Positions 35,700-48,668 of a stretch of DNA of 64,000 nucleotides are shown piece after piece. Below the pieces are notes generated by a model. It did not search any database and was not told where the DNA came from. It saw nothing but the letters and a program-made list of their open reading frames with translations. A program made the translations under genes and the position numbers. The DNA comes from Limnanthes douglasii subsp. nivea (taxonomy: Eukaryota > Streptophyta > Magnoliopsida > Brassicales > Limnanthaceae), in contig JAUPFV010000005.1 of the NCBI GenBank assembly GCA_036936605.1, positions 79,744,885 through 79,808,884 on the forward strand, in the 5' to 3' direction. How positions within the stretch are numbered: the first letter of the stretch is position 1; each line of letters opens with the position of its first letter.

Positions 35700-38600
35700 A
35701 TGGATCATATTGCGAATATGATAGGAACAGATGATTTTCAACAATCTACTAGTAACAAACTGAATAAGAAGAACTTTGTTATGTCTACATTTGCATACCA
35801 TTCAGGTATGTCTTCATCTTCTACTTCAGGTATTGATTCATCATTGTGGATTTTAGATTCAAGTGCGTCTCATCATATGTCACCTCACATCTTGAACTTT
35901 GTTTCGTTGTCTCATGTTTCACCCATGTCTTTTTGGTCTACTAGTGCTACACCAATGTCACTAGAGGGTATTGGCTCTATTTGTACCCCTCATATATCGC
36001 TCTCCAATGTATACTATATTCCTACCCTTACTTTAAATCTTTTTATGGTTAGCCAATTATGTAAATCCGGTCATTGCGTCTTGTTTACTGATTGTGCTTG
36101 TGCCACACAAAATCAACAGACTCATAGAGTGATTGGGACCACTCGTAAAATAGGGGAACTCTATGTTTTAGATAAAATTGAAGTAACAAACGTGGATATA
36201 TATGATGTTAAAACATACTTGACTGATATTGCTGCCTATGGTGTTGATTTGTCTTCGTTTTGTTTGAATCCTTCATCACTTGAGTTTTATCTTTGGCATT
36301 CTCGTCTAGGACATGTATCTGCATCGCGTTTAAAATTTTTAGTCTCTACAGGTGCTTTAGGTCTGTTAAACACTTGTAATATCTCGGATTGTAGTGGTTG
36401 TAAACTTGCAAAAATTTTGGTGTTACCGTTTAGGTCAATTAAACACTATGTTTCTTTCATTGATGAATTATATTTGATATACTTGGGTTTACGTTATGAA
36501 ATGGAGATCAGATTTCTTTGGAAATTATAGAGAATTTTGGGCACTTGTTAAGATTCAACATTCTGCTGTAATAAAATGCTTCAGGTGTGACTTTGGGGGT
36601 GAATATACAGCCAATAATTTTACTGAGTTACTTGCTTCTCATAGTACCATACATCAGTCTTCTTGCACTGACACCCCTAAGCAAAATGGTATTGCCAAAA
36701 TAAAACAGTGTCATCTTACTGAGACTGGCCGGTCATTGTTTTTATCTGCTGAGGTTCCTACTATTCTTTGAGGAGAAGCAATTCATACTGTTCTATATGT
36801 GATTCATCGAATTCCCACTGCTCATAATGCAGGGATGTCTCCCTTTCAGAAGTTATACGGACAACTTCCAGATTATTCTTCCTTACGAGTGTTTGATGTA
36901 AATGTTTTATCCTTCATCCTCATGTATAACGCAACAAATCGGGCCCTAAATCCGTAATATGTGTTTTTTTGGGTTATGGTGTTAGATAAAAATGTTGTTT
37001 TGATCCCACTAGTCAGAAACTTTATGTCTCTTGACATTTTATATTTCTTGAGCCTATCCCGTTTTATTCGATTATTGCTAAATCACATGATATAACAAGT
37101 TCCAAACTTCAGATTATTGATCCTTTTGAAAATAATAGCAAAATACCCATTGATATTGATGTGCCAGCTCATGAGACATCGACTATAGCTGATACTAATT
37201 CTGCTCCATCAAGGCCTGAGTCAACTCATTCTTTTAGTGAACCACCATTTTTATCCCTCAGAAGATCTACTCGGACAAGTAAGTCTACCAAACTACCAGA
37301 TTTTGGGTATTTTTCTTACTCAGCTTCTTGCGCCTCTTTTATAGCAAATATACATGATTTATATGAACCTCAGTCTGTAAAGAAGCTGTTTCCGATCCTC
37401 GTTGGAAAAATGCAATAGTCGAAGAGCTTACCTCTCTTTATCAGACTCATACATGGGATATAGTTAAACCTTCATCCGGTAAGCATATAATCGGCTCTCG
37501 ATGGGTTTTTAAAATTAAAACAAAGTCTGATAGGTCTTGTAAGATATAAGGCTCGTCTTGTAGCAAAAGGGTACTCACAGAAGTATGGTACGGATTATGA
37601 TGAGAGATTTTCCTCAGTGGCAAAAATGACGACAATTCGTACTCTTATTGCGGTTGCATCCGTTCGTCAGTGGAAGATCTTCCAACTAGATGTCAAAAAT
37701 GCATTTTAATGGTGATCTTCATGAGGAGGTTTACATGACTCCTCTTCCAGGTGTTGCTCACAAAACAAGTGAAGTTTGTCGACTTAGGAAATCTTTATAT
37801 GGTCTCAAACAAGCTCCTCGTGGTTGGTTTGAAAAATTCTTTACGGTTATTACTTCACTTGGTTTTCTTGCTAGCAATCATAATTCAGCCTTGTTTATCA
37901 GATGTACGAGTGCAGGAAGAATTATTTTATCCTTATATGTAGATGATATGATAATTGATAGTGATGTTATTGAGCCACTAAAACGTGATTTAGCTCAGCG
38001 TTTTGGGATGAAGGACCTGGGACTATTACATTATTTTTTAGGTATTGAGGTGGCTCAATCTCCAAAACTTTATATTTTCTCTCATAAAAATATATATTTG
38101 ATTTATTTAAGAGTGCGCGAATTTCTGGTAACAGTACAGTAAATACACATTTTGAAACCAATGCTCGGTATTCTCCGAGTGAAGTTGTTCCTTTGTCAGA
38201 CCCAACTCTATATTGAACTCTCATAGGAAGCTTGGTCTATCTTACAGTTACTCAACCATATATAGCTTATACTGTTCATGTGGTTAGTCAGTTTATTACT
38301 GCTCCTACATCTATCCATTAAGGAGTTGTTTTTCGAATATTGAGGTATCTTCGTGGCACTCAGTTTCAAGGCATTTTGTTCCTTCGACCTTTTCACTTAA
38401 ACTGCGTGCCTATATCAATGTTGATTGGGATAGTACTCCTCATGACGGAAAATATACTACTGGTTTCTATATTTTCCTTGGAGATTCATTAATCTCATGG
38501 AAAAGTAGAAAACAAGATGTTGCCTCTAGATCGTCGACTGAAGTTGAGTACTGTGTTATGGCTGTGACCACATGTGAGATTGTTTGGTTACGATGGCTTC

Positions 38601-38878
38601 TTGCAGATATTGGGGTTAATGTTACTAAACCTAATTCATTACATTATGATAACAAAAGTGTCATGCAGATAGTAAATAATTCTGTTTTTCATGAGAGGAC
38701 GAAGCACATCGAAATATATTGTCACTTCACTCAGCATCATCTTCAGATTGGCACTATCTCGCTTTCATATGTTTCATCAGCTTTGCAGGTTGCTGATATT
38801 TTCAAAAAGGCTCTGTCAACAGCGCGGTTTCGTTTCCTTTGTGGAAAAATCTCAATGCTTATTACTTTTGCATTGTGA
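35700..38878 (+). pseudogene. copia pol polyprotein remnant (PR, IN, RT, RNase H)
   Basis: A protease-like WILDSSASHHMSP lies at about 35,845; the usual motif is DSGAS or DTGAS, so the Gly is replaced by Ser. GAG-pre-integrase follows (FYLWHSRLGHVSASRL, then CSGCKLAK; 36,280-36,420). Integrase is at about 36,500-37,080, with FRCDFGGEYTANNF and TPKQNGIAKIK, shifted in frame near 36,500. RT spans about 37,380-38,140, with [30 protein letters not shown] and YVDDMII. RNase H is at 38,400-38,870 (SRSSTEVEYCVMA, KHIEIYCHF). Stops near 36,527, 36,769, 37,416 and 38,140 plus frame changes make it a pseudogene. A GAGAGAGAG purine stretch precedes the 3' LTR. Confidence 0.88.
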
Positions 38879-38891
38879 GTTTGAGAGAGAG

Positions 38892-39033
38892 TGTGAGAGT
38901 TATAAGGGCCCAAGCCCATTAACTTATTATTTAATCTATAAATATAAGTCTATGTTTTATGTAATACGTACGCTTTCTAAATAATAAACCCTAGCCGATT
39001 CTTGGAGGCTACTTCTTTTTTTTTTTCTTAACA
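38892..39033 (+). repeat. copia 3' LTR (142 bp)
   Basis: TGTGAGAGTTATAAGG to TTCTTAACA, followed by the CAAAC duplication. It is shorter than the 5' LTR mainly through loss within the CT-rich tail. Confidence 0.9.
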
Positions 39034-39038
39034 CAAAC

Positions 39039-39500
39039 ATGTCAAACGAATCAATTAAACAAATTAAAATAAATTAATAAAACAAATTCAAACAAATCAA
39101 TTAAATAAATTTAAACAATTCAATCACTTCAAATAAAAATATTTTAAAAATCAAATCAAAAAATTAAACAAAAAATAAATAAATTCAAACAAATCAATTT
39201 AATAAATTAAAAGAATCAATACAAAATCAAACAAATTTAAACAAGTCAAACAAATCAGTTAAACATTTTTCATACAAATTAACTAAACAAAATAACACAA
39301 ATAAATTAAACAAATTCAACAATTTGTATAAATCAAACAAACCAAACAAATTGAAATCAAACAAGTTAATTAAACAAATTCAAACCCATCACTTTAAAAA
39401 AATCAAATAAATCAAACAAATCAATTAAACATAATCAAACAAATAAATTTCAAAGTCAATAAATCAATTAAAAAATTAAAATAAATCAATTCGAACTTGG
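39039..39500. repeat. A/T-rich low-complexity array, right part
   Basis: Continues the CAAACAAAT / AATTAAAC type sequence interrupted by the copia element. No gene. Confidence 0.7.
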
Positions 39501-40019
39501 TCTGTTTTCTCATTAAAAGAAGATTTTGTCATTATAATAAATTTCTTTTTATATTTTAGGGTTATCCACGACATAAATGGCTATCTCTACCCTAGATCCA
39601 GAGTAATAAGTGTAGGATACTATAGATTAAGAAATCGACTAGAGTTTTTGTTTCCGTTATTATAAAATTTCAACAGAATGATATACAAAGTCGATGAATT
39701 TCATTGATATTAAACCTCTGCTCGTTTTTTGTTGTTAGATTGTTACCATAATCTATAAAAGAGAAGAAACATGAATCTCGTGATTGTTGGATCTCTGTTA
39801 GACTATATATTTTTGTTGATTCTTCCATTCTCAAAAGTTGATTTGTGTGTGTTATTTTTTGTTATAATAGTCTATGGTTCATATCATAAAGTTTCAGATT
39901 GTTTGTTTGTTAGATTAAAACATAATTCACTAAGTATATAAGGACAACTAAATTATTTCACGCTCTTTATTTAAATTTAAAATCATATTTAATAAAAGTA
40001 AGATCGTTTATATCTACCG
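39501..40019. other. Intergenic DNA, no gene seen
   Basis: AT-rich, without recognisable coding motifs on either strand. It may include diverged upstream parts of the LINE that follows. Confidence 0.35.
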
Positions 40020-41290
40020 GAAAGTTGGCAAGGGTGGTATAGACTTATGTTTATACAAATGGTTCCACTCTCCTCCTTTTATATATCTCTCTAACAATGA
40101 AAACAATAGCTGGAACACTATGGAAAAAGTAAGCTCTTATTGGGATATCACAAATTGGAACATAAGCAAGCTCAAGAGTAAGGTTATCCCATCTATTATT
40201 CAATCCATTCAAGTTATTTCAATTAAGGACAATGGAGAGGATATTATTATATGGACCTTATCTAATGATGGTTCATTCAAAACAAAAGAAACAGTAGACT
40301 ACATCTAAAGGAAAAGAAATAAGTCTCTCTTGATTAAAGTATTTGGAACTCAATAACCCTTAACAAATGTTCCATCATTTTATGGAGGATTCTGAACTCG
40401 TGGATTCCTGTTGATTATATACTTAGGAAAAGTAAATTCCTTATTGTATCTAAATGTCAACTCTGCAACAACATTTAAACTAAAAATCATCTATCCGTAT
40501 ATTAAAAAATGACATTGGGAATATAGATTTAGTTTTCTAGTCTTTTCAATATTAGAATAGACAGGTTCATGACCATCATTCACTTAGTCAGAAACTAGTT
40601 ATGGTCTACTAGTAATAAGATTCATATTAGAATTATAATTTCGTTGATAGTATGTTGGGTGATTTAGAGGGTCAGAAATCAAGTGAAATTTAAGGCTAAT
40701 ACTCATATTATTAGCTAAATTATCAACTATTTAAAATATATATTATAATTGGCTTAGATCAAGGAAACCTCCTTAGCAGTGACCATTGGCATAATAACTT
40801 TAATGTAGCTATAGAAATTGGTTGTTATAACTACCAAAAAAAGAATAGGAAAGTCATCATTCTTAACTGGATACCCCGTATTAATAACAAATTTAAGTTA
40901 AATATGGATGGATCTTGTGTGAGTAATGGAGAGGCTAGCGGGAATGATTTAATTAAAGATAGTAATAGTGAAGTAACTGCTGCATTTGGTAGAATATATG
41001 GTAAACTCACTCTATTTCTAGTTGAAACTAGAGCTTTTCGTGAAACTAGATATCTTCTTGGTGGTCTAATTCTCCGTGGTTTGGGTATAAGTAATGTAGA
41101 TATCGAATCGTATTATATGGCTCTAGTTGAGCTAATTTTTAAAGAGAATAATACTTTAACCCTGGATCATTTACGTAAGCTCTGTAGGAATCAGATATCC
41201 TCAAATATGGTTTTGAAACACATATATATGGACTAAAACATGGATGCCGATTGGTTTGCCAAATGGACCATGAAATTAAAAATATGACTT
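40020..41290 (+). pseudogene. LINE (L1-type) 3' part: zf-RVT and RNase H-like domains
   Basis: Fragments appear in the order found at the end of plant non-LTR retrotransposon ORF2. At 40,120-40,308 a segment ends IWTLSNDGSFKTKETV, like the (L)IWxxxxDGxFSVKSAY motif. A zf-RVT-like part in shifting frames follows at about 40,360-40,480, with CQLCNN and WRILNSWIPVDYILRK. An RNase H-like domain (RVT_3 type) lies at 40,850-41,290, with NMDGSCVSNGEASG at its start, a YYMALVEL-like strand in the middle and MDADWFAKW near its end, as in plant LINEs. Stops and frame changes are frequent. No poly(A) tail or target duplication was found. Confidence 0.65.
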
Positions 41291-42334
41291 ATCTTCACTC
41301 TAAGTCAAGCTCTTAATCAACTTTGGGCAATAACTCTCCTTGAAAGTATAGGCTTATGTTATATTAGATGGGAAAATTGATGGCATATGTATTTTTAATA
41401 TATAACATATGGTGATTTTATATCTCTGTAACTAACTAAAGACCAGGTTCTCCCTGACTACCAAGTACACTAAATGCTATATATGAAGATACCAGATGTT
41501 TCGTGGAATAGTCTGAAGCTAACATCGATGTGTAAGATGAAATGTAAATGGAAATGTTATTAATAAATTCAATCACCAAAACTACCTTATGATATTCTGA
41601 AATAAGCTACTCAACCATTTCTTCATAAAATCGGCTATATTGAAGTTCTTCTGCCTGGTACGTGATGAAGCACAATTTCCATACTGGATGAAAGAATGGT
41701 CTGCAATAAACTACATGAGACTTTCATTGAGTGAGAGTTGTCCATCTTCCCTAAGAAATCAAGCAGCAAATATAAGATTATTTTCCCCAATTTCTTTTCT
41801 CAAACCCATAAAGAACATAAGATATTCTCAACCTAAATTTAGCTTCTAAAGAAAGTAAAAACTTCACTTAATATATTTCTTCCTTCAATGGAGGAATATC
41901 CAAAGCTCCACTTAGGAGATACAATATGAGTTCTATCTCCTGTATGATACTTATGAAGAGATGACGTTTTGATTTGGTGAAGAGGTTTAGCTCTTGTTCA
42001 GCAGTCAAAAGGTCTGAGCTCTCACATCTCTTCTCTTTACATTTCAAAATTTGAAAAACATATTTTCAAACTTAAAGACGAGGAAAAAAATTCCATTTAA
42101 ATTTTATAAATGTAATAGATCGATAATTCAAGCCCAATATTTTTGGACCAATTATACTGTCTACTTTTTCAATATAAATTTTCTTTTGCTAGGACTGATT
42201 AAAAAAATTAAAATTTGGTAATGTTTAGCCGATGAATATTTCAAATATAGTGAATTATTAATAAAAAGTGAAGTACTATTTTATTTTTTATATATATTGA
42301 CGAATAACTACGTTTAATAAACCTGTTTTCTATA
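41291..42334. other. Intergenic DNA, no supported gene
   Basis: Mixed-composition sequence with short ORFs only (for example 41,640-41,849 +) and no recognisable protein motif. Confidence 0.4.
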
Positions 42335-43569
42335 GGGAAATGACACTTTAAATACATACTCACCAAACATATTAGTATTTGGTACCAAAAAATGGGTTAA
42401 TGCTTACTTAATACCCATGTCAATAAAATAACTCCATTTCAATACCCAATTTTTTATTAATACTCTAACTACCCTCAACCAAGTATATAAGGCTTATATT
42501 GAGAAATAATGGGTATTTTCACCCAATCAGATTTTTTGAATTTTGAATTTCTGACCAGCTGCCTCTCTCTCTTAACTTACCAAAATACCCGTTTCCAATG
42601 AGGGTTTGTTTTTTTTTCAAAACTAATCCTCGTGATCAATCTGGCGTCGACAACCACCCATCAACCCACTCGAACACTGTTCACCACCTTAAACCACCGT
42701 CCACCATCTGGAACCACCTTAAACCACCATTTAAAAGCAGTATCCGGTTCCCGAACTGAGTTATGTTGAAACCGACAACCACCTGCGTAAAAACCTTTGT
42801 TCCGTCGAATCTTTCAATGCAATTCACGTTCATTCTCATCGAAAAGCTACTTATGTCCTCAACATCAACCATTGATAGCCAAATACAAGGTTTGGTAATT
42901 ACTGTAATTCATCTGTTTTTTATTTTTGTTTTTCCAGCTCAACCTGAATCCGAACATCACGAAATCATTCTTTTACTCGATTGTTTTAGTTAAAAAGATG
43001 TTTAGGAGAGGTTTGTGGTCGAGTTTATTGTGGTTTCGTGTTTCTGAAACCTTTCCGGTAAGATTTTACAGTTTTTAATGATTTCTGGAACATAATGCAA
43101 TTATCACGGGGAGGATGCGTTTTTGGGTTTGAATAAAGACAATGTTAGATATGTTAATAAATTTATAGTCCTTGCGATTTTAGGTGTATTTGTTTTCATG
43201 TCCTGAAATTGCTAGATAACTTAATGTGTCTGCTCTCATTGCGATTGTGCTTTATATTGATTTCGATTGTGCATAGATTTCCCTCCCAATGTACATTATT
43301 GTTTGCTAGATTGAAATGTTATTTGATTCTCATGCGATTGTAGTATTAACACTTACTTACATTGCGAGTGATGAACACTTTTCATCCAATTCATGAATAA
43401 AAGTTGCTAGATTACTCATCGACAATGCAATTTACTAGTAACAACATGTTTGCTAGACATTGTTATTGTCTATATAAGATATTGATAGATACGAATTAAA
43501 ATTGATAGATTCATTTGTTCTGTAACACATTGCTACTTTCTAGCTGCCACTACAACAAACTAATTCAAG

Positions 43570-46070
43570 CTTCTACAATGCAGGGCAATATATGTCGAAA
43601 CCTAAAGTTTGTATTTTCAAATATGGTCACCAAACTGCTATTGTTCCTTTATCCGAGTTTGAATTTTTTTGAAACCCTTCAAGAGTACGCTGAAAGCATA
43701 TGAAAGGATCTTGTTAGAGGTAATTACACTATTAGCTACTTGTGTGGTGCTCACAAGAATTGTTTGTTTAATAACGAGAAAGATTTTATTGGTTTGAAGT
43801 ATATCTTTATGTCGAGTGTCTCAAAAGTGTTAATTTTGTTATTGAAGAACAAGTGGTTGATAAATAACCTGTAGTTAAATGTAAACAACCTAGCCAAATT
43901 TTTGTAGAAACATCCCTAACCAACAAACGAGTAGGGATAGTAGTTATTGTTTACTTAATTCAACCCCAAAAAAGGCATCTTGCTACAATTGGATGGGCAA
44001 AAGCTATCGTCGGTGTTGGTCAGTCATTTGCTGAAGGTGCTACAGGTGTAAGTTTATCCTTGTGTCGATATGCATTAGAGAATAGTTTTGACTTTAACTA
44101 CATGCATAATACATTTAGAAATATTATAGCTTACTGTGTCAACACAGATTTGGACGGCTGCAAATAGAGGCTTTATACATCAATTGAAAACAACACCTGT
44201 TTAATGACCATAGAGCGGTTTGCTGACACTCATACATCCAGTCCCGTATTCATAAAAAAGAGCTGGCATTTGACATCTGATTTTGTTATGGATGAAATTA
44301 ATGAATCAATTAGGACCTGTCATAGTGTGACAATGAAAAGTATACACTCCTCTATGAAACAAGACTACATTTTAGACATTTTTATCATTTATCGTTGAAT
44401 GCTTTAGAAAAGTCAAGGAGGGGAGTATTTGGAGATAGCAGTACATCTTTCGGTTTGTTCAAAATATACTTCAAACGACTAAAGAGTCGTGATATTACAA
44501 CAGTCTGCCATTTAAAATTAGCTGCTGACAACGTTTTCTGACGCTGATTTATAGCGTTCAGAACGTTCCTTCAAGGTTTTCATTCATGCCGACCTTTGTT
44601 ATACGTTGATAGATACCATCTAACCGAGGCATGGTGGTGTGTTGCTCTCGGCAGTGGTAAAGGATGACAACGGTTAGTCCAACTATTTTTTTAAATCTTG
44701 CTAAATATGTGTATTCAGAATTTGGTTTAGTTTTAGTTGATAACACATTGCGAGATATGCGTTAATTATATGCGATTGCTATTTACATTGCGATTGTGGT
44801 ACAGATACCAGGAATGCTTGATATGTTATATTCTGTTTGCTAGATAGGTTGTATTTGCTTATTTTAATATTGCAATTTATTGTCATTCATCCGATACGTT
44901 TTACCTTGTAATACAATTGGAAGTGTTTTATTCATAACCAAACTTCAACAAACACTGTCAACAAATCTAAACTTCAGGGTTGCTGCAGGTCTATTTCCCG
45001 TTTCTTTTGGCATTTTCGGTAGTGAAGACTCGGACAACTGTCTTTGGTTTTTGCAAAGTCTTAAACCTTATTTGATAGGGCGCCAAATAAGATTTATCTC
45101 AGACCGTCATTTGGGTATTAGCTATTCTCTATCTCAATGACTACCATGCTTATTGTATCTTCCATCTAATTCAGAATTTGAATAAAGCTCTTGAACACAC
45201 AAATCGAGAGTATAAAAATAATATGCTACAGATGTTTAACCGATGTGCTTATGCTCCCACGGTAGAGTTTTTTAATGAACGACTTACATAGTTTTTACAC
45301 CAATGTGGAGACAAAATCTCGATTTTCTAAACAATTTACCCCCTGAAAAGTATGCTTAGGCATACGTCAACGGGAAATGGTGTAGGGCAATGACATCAAC
45401 AGTTTTTGAATCATTCAACGCGCAGATAATTGTTTTTTTCAAGCTACCTACAGTTGAATTGGTAGATAGGATTAGAGTCCTGCTTATGACTCAGATGTCC
45501 AGACGTTTATCGGAGGGTCTCAGCTGGAACACTAATTTGTGCCCCGAGTTTGACATGAAGTTTAAGAAAAACGTAGAATGTGGTCGAAGGTGGGTAGTAC
45601 GTAAGACTTCTGTAGCTTCTTTTGAGGTTTTATCAGGCCCAATAATGGTAGTAAATATGGTTGATTTCTAATGTACTCGTGGTTCTTGGCAGCAAGAATT
45701 TTTCCCATGCCCACACGCATTGGCTGCAATAGCATCGTTAAGCGAAGATTCTATGACTTTAATATAAAAAAAATTCACTGCTGCAAATTACACGTCCAGT
45801 TTTTTAGCATACCAGCTATAACCGATTTTGGAAAAGTTTCAACCTCTAACAATTTTGTCGAGCCTGAGGTTCTCCCACCAAACGTGAAAAGAATATCGGG
45901 ACGGCCGAAAAAAATGTATTCCATCGCGAGGAGAAGTAACCACGAGCAAGTCGCGATGTGGCCACTGCTTCAAATCAGGACACAACAGGAGGTTTTGCAA
46001 CGCTCCATTCTAAATTTCGGCTACCTTTGTTTTAAAGTTAATTTCTTCTTTTTGGATATGCATGGGTAAG
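43570..46070 (+). pseudogene. MuDR-type MULE transposase remnant
   Basis: Order: a MuDR N-terminal-like part (43,580-43,700; CIFKYGHQTAIVPLSEFEFF), then the DNA-binding segment VGQSFAEGATG...LENSFDFNYMHNT (44,010-44,120) and RLYTSIENNTCLMTIERFADTHT. The transposase core follows at about 44,560-45,260, with a GGVLLSAVVKDDNG strand, FGIFGSEDSDNCLWFLQSL, FISDRHLGI (expected catalytic Asp) and KALEHTNREYKN. FESFNAQI is at 45,410. A SWIM-type zinc finger, CTRGSW...FPCPHALAAI, is at about 45,675-45,735, and a CCHC knuckle, CGHCFKSGHNRRFC, at 45,957-45,998. A GT-AG intron probably lies at about 44,675-44,978, and its interior carries the same TTGCGATTG and TTGCTAGAT motifs as the flanking DNA. Stops and frameshifts inactivate the gene. 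Confidence 0.8.
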
Positions 46071-46448
46071 TGCTTTTTATCATGTCGATTTACATGTTTT
46101 CAAAATGGTAACATTGGTAGATACAGAGTTTGTTAGACTAATTAATTTGTTGTTTAACCACTTTGCTAGATTTGCATTTTCTAGCTACGTTTTAATTAGC
46201 CAAACCGATTGTTTAGAAAAGTTCCTTTAATGTAATGCCCCTTATGGTTAAGGAACAAACACTTTACATTCCACCGAACTGTATACCATTCACCATTTCC
46301 ATTTATTGTATTTCCATGGTTTCGTACTTTCATGTTATCCTTTGAACATTACACCAATATTGTAGTTGTTGTTGCGTGTTTTAAGATATACTACGACACA
46401 TTTCTATTTACATGAAATTTAGGAAAGATATGGACTAACATGTGTAAT

Positions 46449-47250
46449 ACATTGCTAGATACACTAATATGGCATTGCTAGATAAACTAACATGATATTG
46501 CTGGATACACTAGTATAACATTGATAGATAGACTAATATGACAATGCCAGATACCCTAATATGACATTGCTAGATACATTCATATGACATTGCTGGATAC
46601 ACCTAATATGACATTGGTAGCTACACTAACATGACATTGCTAGATACAGTAATTTGACATTTCTAGATAAACCTAATATGACATTGGTAGATACATTAAT
46701 ATGACATTGCGGATACACAATTTTGACATTCGTTGATACATTAATATGACATTTCTAGATAACCAATTTTGACATTGCTAGATAAACTAACATTACATTG
46801 CTAGATACATTAATATGACATTCCTAGATACACTAATATAACAGTCCAAAATACACTAACATGTCATTGCCCCTACTGTGACATTGCTAGATACGCATAA
46901 TATGACATTGCTAGATACATTAATATGACATTGCTAGATACACTACTACAACATTTCTAGATACACTACTACGACATTGCTAGATACACTAATATGATAT
47001 TGGTAGATACACTAACATGACATTGTTTGATACCTTATTATGACATTGCTAGATAGACTAATATGACATTGCTAGATTCATTAATATGACATTGTTAAAT
47101 CCTTTAATATAACATTGCTAGATACACTAACGTTACTCAAATGGACACTATAGTATGACATTGCTAGATAAACTAATATGATATTGGTAGATATATTTAT
47201 ACGAAATTGCTACATACGTCTAACATGCCCTTGCTAGATACTCTATCATC
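46449..47250. repeat. 23-bp minisatellite array 1
   Basis: About 35 imperfect head-to-tail copies of a unit close to ACATTGCTAGATACACTAATATG (in parts ACATTGCTAGAT and ACACTAATATG). Units vary from about 20 to 24 bp. It lies between the 3' ends of the MULE transposase and the acidic ORF. Array 2 at 49,662-50,015 has the same unit in the same orientation. Confidence 0.93.
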
Positions 47251-47555
47251 TGGTTATTATATTGCGATTGCCTTATATAACTGCTTGTATAACCATTTTG
47301 TTATATTTTTTCCTCTCTAATGGTTAGTGATATTTTAATATGTTAATGCATTGTTAAATCCATCAAACACACAATTAAGAAACAAATAACAACAAAATTA
47401 TAAAATAGATTAAAACTGCATGCAGAGCTTTACAAAGGCCTGGATAACTGAAGCCTCCCAAAAAATACACCATCTATGAGGGTTGGTACATTTTACTTCA
47501 AAAAACATATAAAACATACTAAATAAAATAACACGCTACATTAACTACCATAACA

Positions 47556-47954
47556 TCAATCATCATCTTTGTCCTCGTCCTCCTCATCTGACTCTTCTTC
47601 ATCCTCGTAATCTTCCTCCTCTTCCTCATCCTCTTCGTCGTCTTTATCCTTCTCATTGTCTTATTCATCATCTGTGTCAACCGGGTCCTCGAAATCCTTA
47701 TCGTCCCAACTGTCCCTCATACGCTTTCTTTTGGGAAGTTCGTTTTGGTTCGAGTAGTAACCATCAAAGGACCACGAGTCGTCGGTGACATACTCGTCCT
47801 TCAAATTAAATGACCACACAGAACAGTTTTTCGAGTCGTCGGAAGAGTACTTCGACGTGGTGGTCTTTCTGTAAGGCGAACAGTCCCGTGAATGGTTTGA
47901 GAACCATCTGTCAAACGATGAGTACCTAGGGGAAACCGGAGACGAATGGGCCAT
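47556..47954 (-). CDS. Small Ser-rich, acid-tailed protein, unrecognised (one internal stop)
   Basis: The ATG is at 47,952-47,954 (MAHSSPVSPRYSSFDRW). The first 97 codons are rich in Ser, Tyr, Asp and Trp, with a short basic PKRKRMR patch that could act as a nuclear signal. A TAA at 47,661-47,663 ends this part, but the same frame continues for 34 almost purely Asp/Glu codons to a TGA at 47,556-47,558, so the stop looks recent. It has no known family. It lies on the minus strand between the transposase and the Ulp1-like gene, so it is probably a third gene of the MULE. It could instead be an acidic N-terminal exon of the same transcription unit. Confidence 0.4.
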
Positions 47955-48668
47955 TTGTTTTAGAATAGAGTGAGTTTTTGGGAACTGCAGTAAATTGAAT
48001 AGCCTAAAATCTCATGCCCGACTTATAGCCAGATGCCATACCCAATGCTATGTCTAATATAGCAAACTGCAGTTAATTATACACGCCTAGTTAATGCATT
48101 TGTAATGATTCAGTATCTACCTTTGTCTTGTCAAGTAATAAATCAACCAAAAATATAAATAACTTTTGTTAAATTACTGACGGAGATAGGTAACAGTCAT
48201 ATCGACGTTATTTAATGATGTCGTTAGTCAATAACCCATTCTTCAACGCATTAATATAGAGTGTCATAGTAAATGCGATTTATGCATACTGGTTCCAATA
48301 TAATTCGTAAATCGCATAATGCGATTTATGGTGTTAAACTAATTGCTAAATAAGGATTTTTTAGTGGCGAATGGTACTATATTGAAACTGTTATGGTATA
48401 AATATTAAGAACTTATAATTTTTACAGCTATTAACAAAAAATGACATTGTCAAATATTAACAACATATCAATTCCCCACGTAACTTGGCTAGTGTATAAT
48501 AATAACGAGACGTTGTGATTGATACTACTGTTTTAAGTAATTCAATAATACCTCCCAACATCACTAACGTAATAGAAATTCTGCTATTGTTGGTTATGAC
48601 AAAAAAAAGTTCAACCAACATTGAAGTCTAAACAAGATCCTTATAAAAAGCACCTAATTTATAATAAA

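Larger units (their letters stand above)
34963..39033 (+). mobile_element. Ty1/copia element (4.07 kb), TSD CAAAC
   Basis: LTRs at 34,963-35,113 and 38,892-39,033, with the CAAAC duplication at 34,958-34,962 and 39,034-39,038. The primer site TGGTATCATAGC follows the 5' LTR directly and fits the initiator-Met tRNA type (TGGTATCAGAGC). The order PR-IN-RT-RNase H is copia-like. Gag is mostly missing and replaced by an unrelated repeat. The LTRs differ at roughly a tenth of positions, so it is an old, inactive copy. Confidence 0.92.

Noticed and set aside
46449..47250. CRISPR-like regular repeats
   Set aside because: Head-to-tail 23-bp units without unique spacers, in plant transposon DNA; this is a minisatellite.
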